A stretch of DNA of 64,000 bases, taken from positions 1 through 64,000 of the forward strand of contig BGZK01002045.1 in assembly GCA_005406025.1 (NCBI GenBank). Direction: 5' to 3'. Of the stretch, positions 31,480-41,345 are shown one piece after another. The translations under genes were made by a program, and so were the position numbers. The DNA is from Eumeta japonica (lineage: Eukaryota > Arthropoda > Insecta > Lepidoptera > Psychidae). Positions within the stretch are counted from its first letter, which is position 1, and the number at the start of each line of letters is the position of its first letter. The notes beneath the pieces were generated by a model. The model worked only from the letters and a program-made list of their open reading frames with translations, was not told where the DNA came from and searched no databases.

Positions 31480-31625
31480 AATATATTGCGGAGGTTAAAC
31501 AAAATTTAGCTTCTTCTAAATTTTTATGAAGTACAGAATCCGAAAAAAAACTTTATGTCGATGAATCCACAGGCCCTAATTTGTATGGTTTACCAAAAGC
31601 TTAAAAATTAGAAAAACGATTGATT
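31480..31625 (+). pseudogene. Penelope-like N-terminal fragment in opposite orientation
   Basis: Plus strand reads STESEKKLYVDESTGPNLYG LPKA then stop. NLYGLPK matches the motif that precedes HKEG.P.RPIVS in Penelope RTs (YGLPKIHK). The minus-strand RT next door starts exactly after this motif. It is either an inverted front part of the same element or a second fragment. Short, so confidence is moderate. Confidence 0.5.
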
Positions 31626-32075
31626 TTATATGTCATTCCTGATACTTTTTAACAAAAGACTTTGTTTTGTGCCTTTTCTATCTCCTCAATCTCAAATACA
31701 CAATCTAAGACGTTTTCAGCTCTTCGAGTTCAAACATTTATAATTATTTAAAAAAACGTTATTTATTGTGACGTTATTTAGGTTTTTTTGTGAAACAAAT
31801 TTTTTGTGAAAAAGTGAGAAAGATTTATCTGAAATATTAACTTTTAATATTTCTTAAAATCTACAGGGTGAAATCTTTTTAAATTTTCGGTAAGTCTAAG
31901 TTGAATAGATTTCTTTGAATAACACAAACCGCGTTTCGCTCCGTTAATTCATTTAAAAGTTGTTAAATGTTTATATATATATATATAGTTAAAAATCCTC
32001 AAAAATAGTCACGTGAGTTTTGAAACAACAGAATCTTTTAGTTATTCTGCTCCGATCGTTCATCAGCTCTCATGA
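31626..32075. other. AT-rich sequence, probable decayed repeat
   Basis: Words such as AGCTCTTCGAGTTCAAAC and CTACAGGGTGAAATC recall the dispersed repeat at 18940 and 60680. (AT)n at 31970. No gene. Confidence 0.3.
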
Positions 32076-32200
32076 GCCAGACCTAACGCGCCGCGAACTA
32101 CACCCCGGGGAGCGCCCCGCCCGCGCCACTGATGAGCACCAGCTCCCGCGCGCGGTCGGCTTTTGGACTGCCGGGAACCGCAATGTGTGCCGGATCTTCA
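32076..32200. promoter_or_regulatory. GC-rich patch 5, possibly an exon
   Basis: ACGCGCCGCGAACTACACCC, GGAGCGCCCCGCCCGCGCCA and CAGCTCCCGCGCGCGGTCGG. The minus strand can be read AEDPAHIAVPGSPKADRARE then LVLISGAGGALPG before a stop, with GGGGTGTAG as a weak donor. This looks somewhat protein-like but matches nothing I know. Left as unresolved. Confidence 0.25.
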
Positions 32201-32440
32201 GCATGATGCTCTTCTTATAATATTTATTTAAGTATGTGAATATGTATGTAGGGTTTCCTCGAATGCAGTGAAAGTAAGTTTTCCTCCAGACCGTTCTCGA
32301 TCGTCCATAAAATGTAATGTCATGTTTCCTGGTAAAGAAGTATGCAGAATGAATAGGTCTTTAATAAATTCGGCGGCATACTAAACGTACTTACGATGTA
32401 AAGGAGATCGCCTATTGTGAAAGCGGCACCATTACTGCCG

Positions 32441-32492
32441 TTAACTAATTTTAATTTCAGTCGGCTAACCGACTAGAATTAAAATTAGTTAA
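32441..32492. repeat. 24-bp inverted repeat with 4-nt loop
   Basis: TTAACTAATTTTAATTTCAG... (32441-32464) and ...GAATTAAAATTAGTTAA (32469-32492) pair at 22 of 24 positions around CTAA. Outside it, TGCCG and TGCCA flank on both sides in direct sense. Confidence 0.8.
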
Positions 32493-32594
32493 TGCCATTA
32501 GTCAAGTTTTATTATTTGGGCAAGTGTTTTAACATTTTAAGATGAGTTCATTAATAATTTAGATAAAGCTAGGATCGCACTCCATTCACCATAC

Positions 32595-32815
32595 ATTGGT
32601 GGTGGCGTCTCGTTGGTTAAGAGGGTCGTTTTCATCGGAACGTGCGGGGCCCAACCCGACTTGGGATCAGGGAATTCACCACTGGGCGTGCTTCGGAGAG
32701 CACGAAAGGCTGTGGATCCGGGGGTTTGTGTCATCCCTTTAGTGATAACAGTCGTATTAGTGACAACTGCCTCAACCCGTACTGATCCAGAGTGAGAGAT
32801 GCAGTACGAGCTTGT
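32595..32815. repeat. Dispersed repeat fragment
   Basis: GCGTGCTTCGGAGAGCACGA and GTGATAACAGTCGTATTAGT with CTCAACCCGTACTGATCCAG resemble a common lepidopteran repeat ('gtgcttcggagagcacg...'), from memory. Moderately GC-rich. The overlapping frames on both strands are not convincing genes. Confidence 0.45.
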
Positions 32816-33335
32816 GGGCTTTCAAAGACGATCATAATCTTGATACTACAACATTATGTATTGTATGCATTCTAAAACCACTACGAATTTGGATGATAAC
32901 AATAATAATATAAAAATCATACTGGATGAATGATTTTGGGAGATATCATTAACAAGTAAAGTTTTTATTCAGGTACGTTTAAATAAAATTTATCAAATAA
33001 AATAATTAAACATTCATAATTGTTTCATTAAACCAGGTTCATAAGTGTTTTTGGATTTCGTTTATTCTTAAAGACATACCAAAGGGTATGTGAAAAAAGG
33101 AATTAAAACGTCTGTTTAATAAACCAGTGTGGGGTGGCTGCTCCGTCAGGACCGATTTGTACCGTTTGATGCAAAATTAATATAAGGCTAAAGACGAGAA
33201 ACAAAGCTAACATTTTTTTATCTCAAGTAACCACTTGCAATCGTTTTCGGATATCCGAGTAACGATAAAAAATAAAGTCAAGTACAAAACGATACAAAGA
33301 TAAAGTACAACACGAACAAAAGGCAAAGGAAAAGC
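32816..33335. other. Unassigned AT-rich sequence
   Basis: Nothing recognised. Confidence 0.3.
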
Positions 33336-33480
33336 AATTAAAAGAAAACCGATGACGGCAAAGAACTGACGGCGGCGAGGCCGAGTTCAGGCGCCCCGCG
33401 CCCGAAATAGCCCAATAATTGTTTTAATTGTTTGGATCGAGAATTTATGTTCGCAGCGAAATGTTTATATCTCCCTTGTT
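33336..33480. promoter_or_regulatory. GC-rich patch 6 with adjacent AT-core sites
   Basis: GACGGCGGCGAGGCCGAGTT and GGCGCCCCGCGCCCG, immediately followed by CCCAATAATTGTTTTAATTG, which holds TAATTG and ATTGTT (homeodomain- and Sox-type cores). Regulatory role inferred only. Confidence 0.3.
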
Positions 33481-33850
33481 CGGTAGTACTATTCCAGTAC
33501 TTCTGCCGGAAATGAGAAAAAGAAATAATAAAAAGGGACGTAACATTGTCAATTACGTACGGTGACTACTGTTTTATTTTTAGTTTTTTTCTTTTTAATA
33601 AAATACACTATTTTTTTTAATGTCTTAAAAAATATATTTTTTAGATGAAGTGTGAATACTATTCAAATATTTATTCAAGCATATTTTAGAGATCGATGTC
33701 ATTATAAACTTTAACTGACTAACTTTAACTAACTAAATACAATCTACAAGTAAAATATGTTGTAAGTCATAAACACTAACTCTACACGTTTGTTCAAGTG
33801 TTGAATTTTATGCCCCTAAAATGTCGTTTATATAATGTTAACATCATTAT
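33481..33850. other. Unassigned AT-rich sequence
   Basis: Includes AACTGACTAACTTTAACTAA CTAA, a short direct repeat. No gene. Confidence 0.3.
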
Positions 33851-34103
33851 CAGCGGTGTGTTTCAAACTCTCATTCGCAATAGTTAACTGCTAATTGATA
33901 AAGACTAAGCATGTTAAAATATTGGTGATGTTAGAGATTTTGGCAATTGTAAATTTAATTTAATATCACAAATGTCAATATTTTTGAGCCTAATTTAATC
34001 AACTGCCGATTGCGAAATTCCAGCAACGTATTTTAACGTGTTTAGTTTTTAACTTTAACAGTTAGCAGTTAATTATTTCAAATTAAAGTTTGAAGCACAC
34101 CGT
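33851..34103. mobile_element. 253-bp MITE with long terminal inverted repeats
   Basis: Left end CAGCGGTGTGTTTCAAACTC (33851) with AGTTAACTGCTAATTG. Right end in reverse complement CACGGTGTGCTTCAAACTTT with AATTAACTGCTAACTG and AACACGTTAAAA. The arms run about 75 bp with some divergence. A truncated relative sits at 5640-5818. No ORF. Confidence 0.75.
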
Positions 34104-34119
34104 GTACGTGTTTTTAATT

Positions 34120-34275
34120 CTGAAACAGCAGCGAGGACGCAATCCACGCGGCGCGCAGACACGCTGCTCGATTACTTTGTTTTGTGCCGAGGATTCCTAA
34201 GGGTCGATTCATTTTGCGGTCGGTTCGTGTATTTACAGTACGCGGCGCGCGATCGAGTAATGAATCCTCTGAAGT
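34120..34275. promoter_or_regulatory. GC-rich patch 7
   Basis: GCAGCGAGGACGCAATCCAC GCGGCGCGC and ACGCGGCGCGCGATCGAGTA ATGAATCC. The CGGCGCGC word occurs twice about 90 bp apart and TAATGA follows. Directly adjoins the MITE. Confidence 0.3.
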
Positions 34276-34825
34276 ACGTTCGTACAAAAAGTTGTTATAC
34301 GAACTTTCAATTCTCCACTCGTCCCTATTTCTTATCGCGACTCTTTTAAAACTATTTGTTTTTTTCGCTGTTATTGCCGTGATCTGACGTTGGCCGTTCG
34401 CCTTTTCTCAGATGAACTCGAAATATTATATTTCCGAAGAAGAAATGTAGTCGTTTGCGTCACATCATCATTGTGTTCACAAACAAGTATTTCCATTGAA
34501 ATAGTTTATAAATAATTTTTCCTAATATTCGGGAGGAAAAATTATAATCGGACCTTTTGAAGATTGAATGATTGATTGAAGGTCCCATAAAATTCCGTTT
34601 TCAAATCTTGATTTGCGTATTTAATTATTTGTATAAAAAAGGTTTTAGTTGTATCTCATTATAACTATTATTTATAGAATTTTTGTGCATAATATTCTCA
34701 AATATAAATAGTAATTTGCTAATCTAGGTAGGTTTTCGAAGATGCTGTGCGGAAAGATTATTGCTGACTTCGCTATGTCCTTTAATCCTGATTATTTTTA
34801 ATGGATAAGATTATGTCACCGTCAT
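34276..34825. other. Unassigned AT-rich sequence
   Basis: Nothing recognised. Confidence 0.3.
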
Positions 34826-35150
34826 TTGTCAGCGACGAGCAGTCAGCGTATCGGTCGGCCCAAACGGTACGGCAGTCTGAAATATATCGGTCGTTATCAA
34901 ACGCGTCGGCGAAGGCGGGGGCGTGTGTGTAGCGGGCGCGGGCCGGCGCGGCGGGCGCGGGGCGGCTGTAATTACAGACACTTGTGCCGCGCCGCAAATT
35001 GTCCTCCGACGGGCGCCACACGCGCCATCCCGCGCTCGGTGCAAATTATGGTCCGTAGAATTAACTAACGACTGTCGAGCGTCGGCGTCGGCGACGTGCG
35101 GGTCGAGTCTAAAGGACGGACGTCGTGTTCCCACGCACGAGCTCGGGCGT
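34826..35150. promoter_or_regulatory. GC/CpG-rich island 8 with palindromic TAATTA site
   Basis: Very GC-rich core (GCGGGCGCGGGCCGGCGCGG) followed by CTGTAATTACAG at about 34966, a perfect 12-bp palindrome around TAATTA, the shape of a paired homeodomain site. Then CGCGCCGCAAATTGTCCTCC and CGGCGTCGGCGACGTGCG. Both strands have open frames over it, all Arg/Ala/Pro-rich, as GC-rich DNA gives; none is called. Confidence 0.4.
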
Positions 35151-35605
35151 AGAGCAGTGGGGAGCCAAAACTATTATTTTGAAATGGTCAGAGGTATAAT
35201 CGCGACGCCTTATTCGGTCATAGTATGATATGTAGATTTATCAATTTTTCTCGTTACATTTATAGGAAACGCGATATTGATGTATATCTGTATAATGAAT
35301 GAAACAAATATATTGAAATTTTGTAAAATTTACTCTCCAAGGAGGTGAGAAGAGTTGCAAAAATTTTTATTTTGGGTATTGTGTTGTGTGAGGTTTAATC
35401 GATCGTCAGCTTAGGCACGCCTTCCCACGACGTTTTTACGTCAGATTGGGGGATTTGGACAATAAATCCTCCAGACTCCTCCAATTGAAGAATGCTAAAA
35501 ACCGTCATCACCAACGCCATAACAACGTCCTAGACCAATGGCTAAACGTGTTCTCTGAAGTACGGAGCATGTGGTTTGATGCATGATACGACTTAAAAAT
35601 TGATT
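35151..35605. other. Unassigned sequence
   Basis: Nothing recognised. Confidence 0.3.
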
Positions 35606-35607
35606 CG

Positions 35608-35690
35608 CCAATTCGCGCGTGATCAAGTTCGAACCCGGTATCTTCTGGTTGGAGGGCAACGCTCATAAGCACTGAGTTACCGGCGGGGTT
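35608..35690 (-). repeat. tRNA-derived SINE head
   Basis: Minus strand: GCCGGTAACTCAGTGCTTAT GAGC resembles an A box, and ACCGGGTTCGAACTTGATC contains a nearly perfect B box (GGTTCGAAC). The spacing of about 40 nt is normal. No complete acceptor stem, so it is a SINE or tRNA relic, not a tRNA gene. Confidence 0.55.
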
Positions 35691-35814
35691 AAAGTTTGTG
35701 TGGGAGTTCATAATATTTTCATATTAGAGTGTAAGGATGTACACTTTGCACGGATTGGGCTCAATTTCCTTTTTATAAACATCGTTTTAAACGTGAATAT
35801 ATTTGATGACAATA

Positions 35815-36145
35815 CCGACCATTACGCGTGAGCGCGGGCGCAAGGTGTTCCACTGTCTGCCGTTACGCCGCGCCGCTTCTTCTAGCGCAGCAGCAGCGCA
35901 TACGGCACCGTCTGAAGTGAGACAGAGTGAAATTAGTTTCATAATCGAGAGCAACTCTGCGGTCGGAAATTAGTGAAAGACTGGAATGCGAGCTTAAAAT
36001 GGGATTGGAATCAAAACTTAGGATGAAAGCGGAATTAGAAATGAAAGTAATACTGAATCCGAAACCAAAATTGGGAGCGCGACCGACATGAGAATCGGGA
36101 CGAGGAACAGCTCGAAAGCAGGACGAGGACTGAATGAACGCAAAA
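35815..36145. repeat. GC-rich patch, then degenerate purine-rich repeat
   Basis: 35820-35920 is GC-rich (GCGTGAGCGCGGGCGCAAGG; CGCAGCAGCAGCGCATACGG). 35930-36140 is a drifted series of GGAAT, GAAAT and GAATC words (GGAATCAAAACTTAGGATGA, GCGGAATTAGAAATGAAAGT) like 24540-24780. Confidence 0.45.
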
Positions 36146-36570
36146 AAGAAAGGAATTTGTTATACATATAGTCATGCGGGCAAAACTGCAGGTGGACAGT
36201 GAGCCTAGTACATTTTGATTAGGGAAATCGCATTAACGAATATCTGTAAATCATATCGTACACAAACACATCAAACGCGAGATATGTCGTCTAGAATCTA
36301 TGACAAACTCGCCTCTGCATTGAGAGCTCATTCAAATAAATAATTCAATGAAAACCAGTGGCGGCGGCGCAGTGCTTTTTTTATATAATTCTGCCTCCGT
36401 GGCATGGTGACCACAGTCCTTATTCATCTAACTCATACCGAAGAATCGAAGTCAATTTTCTCTTCTACCCATCTTTTACATACTTGTAGGATGATAGGAG
36501 AACATTTATTTCATCTTTATTTATTTTAAAGCAGCCTCGAGAGGATCAGCGCAGAATGGAGGAGGAGGCA
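36146..36570. other. Unassigned sequence
   Basis: Nothing recognised. Confidence 0.3.
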
Positions 36571-36929
36571 TGCTTTAAGAGCGATACTGCGCTGGACAGC
36601 GTTGAGCATTCCTGTCGCCGGTGCCTAAGTGCACGATGGGTACAGAACGGCGATCAAACCCTATGGGCCGGTAAGACTTCAGATGGGTATAATCGTCCTT
36701 GCTCGGCTTCGGGATCACCTTAATGGAAGTTACCTTCCAGGCCCGGGGAAAGTATCCCAGCTCAAGGTATTTGTTCACCATCTTTAGAAACAATATCAGG
36801 TGCCGATGATGGTCGTCTGGCATATGCTCGACGTGAACCCGTTAATGCCCGGAGCCTTTAGAGAATAAAACGCTTTAAACACATTCTTAACCTCGGCCCC
36901 GCTAAAAGATGGGTCCACCTCGGGCAGAA

Positions 36930-36996
36930 GTTTATAAAAAATTACTTTACTACTTTTTATATGGAAAATAATGAACCTAATTAGAACACATTCTAA
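36930..36996. repeat. Left arm of a 70-bp inverted repeat, inserted in the R1 remnant
   Basis: GTTTATAAAAAATTACTTTA ... GAAAATAATGAACCTAATTA GAACACATTCTA. Its reverse complement is at 38426-38495 with only a few differences. It interrupts the R1 reading frame just before LLPEVDPSF. Confidence 0.8.
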
Positions 36997-37568
36997 AAAC
37001 GTTATTGTTTTTGTTGTTTGAAACACGGAACATTGTTGTCACAAACATACCCCGAAGTTACGGGTGGTCGATCATCCCCGTCGGTTCGTCTTCTGCCTTT
37101 CGTATGATACGAGTTATCAGCCCGGTCATCAGGGAAACGGGTCTCCGCCAGGAGGGTTTCCAACTCGTCTGGACCTAATACTTATCCCTAGTCGGTTTGA
37201 AATAAGACATCTTCTCGGTTTTTCCCGATGACCCTGATGTTTCTCTGATGACCCTGTAGATACCGACCCGCAGGCTCTATCCATCCTGTGTAGAGAATAG
37301 CGCTTCCAACTTGCCGTCCGCGTCTCCGCTGTTGCCTTTTTGTAAGCCTCCTTGGCCTGGATGTATTCCCCGACTACATACTCTTGTCTGCTAGGGGCGC
37401 GTTTCGGATACGCTGCTTCTTAGTGCACGCATCTCATTTTAGTCCCTCTAACTCAGGATTCCATCAGGGGAGTTTCAATCTTCACTTTGAACTTTTATGT
37501 GTAATGGCAGCGTCGTAAGCTTGTCAAATGCATTCGGTGTAGGTCTCGACAATCTCGTTGAGTTCGTC

Positions 37569-37635
37569 GCACGAGCCCACGGATTTCACCATCTAGACGC
37601 TGACGGTTGAGATGGTGAAATCCGTGGGCTGGTGC
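37569..37635. repeat. Perfect 20-bp inverted repeat within the R1 remnant
   Basis: GCCCACGGATTTCACCATCT (37575-37594) and AGATGGTGAAATCCGTGGGC (37610-37629) are exact complements with a 15-nt spacer. After a 2-nt mismatch, TCGCAC and GTGCGA extend the stem on both sides. Perfect arms inside an otherwise decayed element suggest a recent local inverted duplication. Confidence 0.9.
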
Positions 37636-38425
37636 GACTTCCGTTCATTCAGAGCAGCATCCATCGCTGCTCCGAACTCCAAAAATCAAACTTTTGCAGT
37701 ATTGTAGACCTGTGTACCAGAAGGAGGCCGAGAATCGCATCGTATCCTCACATTTACGGTGAATGTAACCGCGTTATGGTCCGAGTATATTAAGTCTCGG
37801 ACCACCTGCCATTCCTCCGCTCTATCCGGTAAAGCGGAGCTGCACGCAGTCACACCCACCACGCTGCTAAAAAGACGATCCCCCCTATACACCTCAAACT
37901 TGGGTGTATTGCCCTCTTTTAAGGTGTGCAGCCCCTCAGCATTGAGAAAGTACTAGTTATCAATACCGCGCGCATCATCATGTTCGCTACCCCATTAGTG
38001 TCACAGTAGTTAAGAGCGTTGACTCGGATCTAGAGTTCACCGAATTAGATCCTTACCTCGGTTATATTGACCAATATTTTTTTAGCTTAAGCCAAATTAA
38101 ACCGCACACTCCGTGCCTCGAAGTTCATGTAAGATCGTCGTCTCGGACCTTGTGGTCACGTCGGCGACGGCGGACTCGGACTGGGCCAGCGTGGAGGATA
38201 CAAAATCCGAGCTGCTCATGTCGATTCAAAAACTCATTGCGAGAGGGCGTGCCGCAGCAATGGACTGATTAAATACAACCTTGGCACAACGTTAAATGCA
38301 ATTTGTTTTTTCATAAATGCACCGCTGTACGAGTTGCTTGAATAATTATTGTAATCCCAAAGGTGTTGTAGTGGCGGTTTAAGGTATAGTTTTTTGAGCT
38401 CAATGTGGTGCGAATCTCACGTTTC

Positions 38426-38495
38426 TAGAATGTGTTCTAATTAGGTTCATTATTTTCCGTAAAAAAAGTAAGTAGTAAAGTTATTTTTTATAAAC
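38426..38495. repeat. Right arm of the 70-bp inverted repeat
   Basis: TAGAATGTGTTCTAATTAGG ... TTTTTTATAAAC, near-exact reverse complement of 36930-36996. It lies about 135 bp past the 5' limit of the R1 remnant. Confidence 0.8.
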
Positions 38496-38627
38496 GTCAT
38501 GTTAATACATCTTGCGCTTTTTAATTAAACTGCAGGATTTCACTGATTCACAAGTGAAATCCTTTAAGTATAGCAAGAGTTATTGGACAAATTAGCATCT
38601 CACAACAAGTACCACTTCTCTTTTTTT

Positions 38628-38855
38628 ATATAGCATTTTTGAAAATGAGCATGCAAGTAACCGAAGAGTATATGGTTACCGCTATCCATATATCTTCGTA
38701 ATTTCAGAGAAGTCACCCAGTGCATTGCCGGCTTCTTGAGTAGGACGAGGATATTTCATAAAGGGGAGTATGGTAATATAGAAGGAAAATGGAGTGATGG
38801 AAAGGGGAGTGGGCCACCGGAACTTTCACTCGCTGGACGAAAGATAGCGAAAACT
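38628..38855 (+). repeat. Terminal-type copy of the 48792-50463 element
   Basis: ATATAGCATTTTTGAAAATG, AGCATGCAAGTAACC, GTCACCCAGTGCATTGCCGG, TTGAGTAGGACGAGGATATT and GGAGTGATGGAAAGGGGAGT correspond, in reverse complement, to 50190-50463, and to 48792-48960 in direct sense. No ORF. Confidence 0.65.
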
Positions 38856-40955
38856 GTTGCTTCATGTCTATATTTTGCTATCTAGCATGCTATCGCACTG
38901 ACTATATATATATATTTGCTATTTAGTGTGTAATTTCACTGACTGAGACGGTCTATTTTCATGCTACAACCAAGTAGATATTAACAATAAATAAAATTTT
39001 TATAAGTTTATGGTGTAAAATTAAACGATTATGAATTTTGGAAAAGGTAACTTTTAGTCGTCAAAAGGAAAATACTTAATGCTGTAACCAAGGTAACACC
39101 TAACTTTTGTCTCGAGAGACATTGGGGCAAATTAGAAACCTGTTATATAACAAGGAACCCGACGTTCCTCGTCCTTATTTTGATCTATACAATATACTAC
39201 ACGAAGACATTTGGATGCCATCCATGAAGCTAGCCTCGACGATCCAGCATAACCAGATCTGGCATAACTCAAAACTTAGTGCTCTTTATGTACTAATTGA
39301 TTGCTCTGATGACAACTTTTGTTGTTCTTATAACAATTAAGAAAACGGTGGCGATGTCACTTTTTTTCGGAAATTGACATGGACATAGTCACAAGGCGCC
39401 CGACCTGATTTGACGTAGTTTAAAGTTTAGTGCTATTTATGTGCTAATTAAGTGTTCTAATGACGATTTTGTTGCACTTACAACAATTACTGGATTATAT
39501 ACGATGATGAGTGCGATAACCCAAAAAATATTAAACCATTTTCGACGTTGATGTTATGGCCATATTCCACGAAAAATAAAAGAAGAAAACGTAAAATTTA
39601 ATAGAATTACATTCCTGAATATTTTTTTAAATTGTGTCTTTTGTTCACAAAATCAGGAAGAATAACGTATTTTTATAGGTATAATACAGTAAGTTAATAC
39701 TTGCGCACTAATAGCACTTGTGAATCGAAATTGAAGTTTGTTCCTGCGATAAGATTTGAACTGCGGTTTGTAGCAGCTTATGGTTTTCCACGTAATTTTT
39801 ATGAGCATTAAAAACGTTACATAGGATAAAAATCAATCATTTAGAAAGTCTTTGTGTCAAAAAAAAAGGACATAAATTTTTTTGGGTATTTATTTTTTGA
39901 TTGACAACTTTGAAACTATCGCCTTAGTTATTCCTTAATTATTCCTTAATTATTCCCAGCCAGCAAGGTTCAGCTTGTGAACGTGAACCGTAAAGAGGAT
40001 GTCTTAATTGATATGTGATTAACCGAAGCACGAACAATTTTTGATTTTTTTTCTTACGTTACCTCATTCTATGAAATTGGTGCGTGTAGTGGTGACTGGC
40101 AAACTGGCAAACGACCGGTACCATTGTTTGTTTTGAGCGTGTGTGCGGCCGATAGTTAATCACGCGTTTCATGTCGTCGTTTTATGATTTATTACGTAAA
40201 TCATTGCTGTGACAATATATTGCCATTTCCTATTATTTCTGTAACAATGTGGAACAGATATTATAACATAAATGTTACGTAATATGTTTTTAGTTGGTAA
40301 AACAATATTCGGTCATACTACCTATGAAGTGCTATTTGCGTTCCATACACATATAGATTGTGACTATGTAATTTAACCCGTAAAAGTATTTATTGATTTT
40401 TAAAACGTGTGAAACCAAAAAGAAAGCATTTGCAATTAACACATATTGCATTAACTATTGTAATATGTAATATAATTCATCTGATAAACATTTGTAATTA
40501 AAAGTTGCTAAAATATAGATACATGATGATCAAAATTATATTTTTGTTGTTCATTTAATGCTTAATAATAAAATAAATAAAAACTTTATTGATAGCAATT
40601 AGTAGTTTAAAAATAATTTATAATTAAATAGCAAAAAGCTATAAACATGTACAGTAAAAGCTGGGATTATTCTAATAATATGGATGATAACAATTTATCA
40701 TATGAAAAAATATTATCATATGTGACGTTTTTGACTATATAATTCTCTTAAATGAATGTTCGATCGCCTGATGCACGCTTAGTACGAAACTAACGATTGA
40801 GATTAAGTAGACTAACCGGCAAATAGGAAACCGAAGCAATAAAACACTGTCCCGGAGGCACCGCCTCAGATCGACCTCGTAGCGCCAAACTTCGAGAGGC
40901 CTTCGTGGACTTGCAGGCTATTCCCGGCCGTTCACACGACTTACATCGAAATTTA
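38856..40955. other. Unassigned AT-rich sequence
   Basis: One plus-strand frame at 39107-39340 reads MSRETLGQIRNLLYNKEPDV then PRPYFDLYNILHEDIWMPSM and looks mildly protein-like, but no motif, splice site or poly(A) signal supports it, so it is not called as a gene. GTGCTCTTTATGTACTAATTG (39281) and GTGCTATTTATGTGCTAATT (39429) are a local direct repeat, about 150 bp apart. The rest is simple AT-rich sequence. Confidence 0.3.
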
Positions 40956-41345
40956 AAATAGTGTCGGGCCGGCGCGCGCGGCCGTGCGGATCGCTTACGA
41001 ATAACTCGATTAATAAAGTGGGACGTGCCGCTTCGAGGGCGGGGCGGCCGGGGGAGGCGAGCCACATTTACGTACACAAATTGCCTTCTACGAAGTTTTC
41101 AGTCTATTTGTTGCATAGCGGTACTGCGAGGGCTAAAAAAACTGTTACTTTATTAATAGGGGAAGCTCGCGGCATCCAAATTTCCCAGATGAGCTCGAGC
41201 TTATTTGATATTCAAGAGGTTTTACACGGATTACGGAGGCGTTTGCCGTGACGCCCGCCCGCCGCGCCCGCCCCGCGCGGCCGCCGGAGCAGCGTCGGCG
41301 TCGATCCGTACCGGTAATGACTTAAAATAGCGACGGGCCAAAATA
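40956..41345. promoter_or_regulatory. GC/CpG-rich islands 9 (two blocks)
   Basis: Block one, 40956-41065: GTCGGGCCGGCGCGCGCGGC, then AACTCGATTAATAAAGTGGG, then CGAGGGCGGGGCGGCCGGGG. Block two, 41220-41325: GACGCCCGCCCGCCGCGCCC and GGAGCAGCGTCGGCGTCGAT. AT-core sites (TTAATAAA; GGTAATGACTTAAAA) sit between and beside the blocks. Overlapping frames on both strands are compositional. Confidence 0.4.

Larger units (their letters stand above)
36575..38290 (-). pseudogene. R1-clade LINE ORF2 remnant
   Basis: R1-type elements encode an AP-like endonuclease followed by reverse transcriptase. Minus-strand blocks in order: SIAAARPLAMS (about 38260, start of endonuclease), YFLNAEGLHTLKEGNTPKFE then VYRGDRLFSSVVGVTACSS (from about 37950), VVRDLIYSDHNAVTFTV (37790; SDH catalytic pair intact), the linker with LPWWNPEL-like residues, ETLLAETRFPDDRAD (about 37130), LLPEVDPSFSGAEVKNVFKA and FYSLKAPGINGFTS (36900-36830), then MVNKYLELGYFPRAWKVTSI and KVIPKPSKDDYTHLKSYRPI (36780-36660). 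Ends in the middle of the reverse transcriptase, so the 3' part with the catalytic motif is missing. Many stops and shifts. R1 clade is inferred from the spelling; these elements often sit in specific targets, but no rDNA or telomere repeat is visible here. Confidence 0.8.

Noticed and set aside
34826..35228. Overlapping frames of 80-101 residues on both strands
   Set aside because: Open only because the island is GC-rich; Arg/Ala/Pro composition on both strands and no motif.
8085..35690. tRNA genes at 8085-8160 and 35608-35690
   Set aside because: Promoter-box similarity only; no foldable acceptor stem or complete cloverleaf, so treated as SINE or tRNA relics.
39107..39340. 77-residue plus-strand frame (MSRETLGQIRNLLYNKEPDV…)
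   Set aside because: No recognisable motif or gene signals; mentioned in the interval note only.
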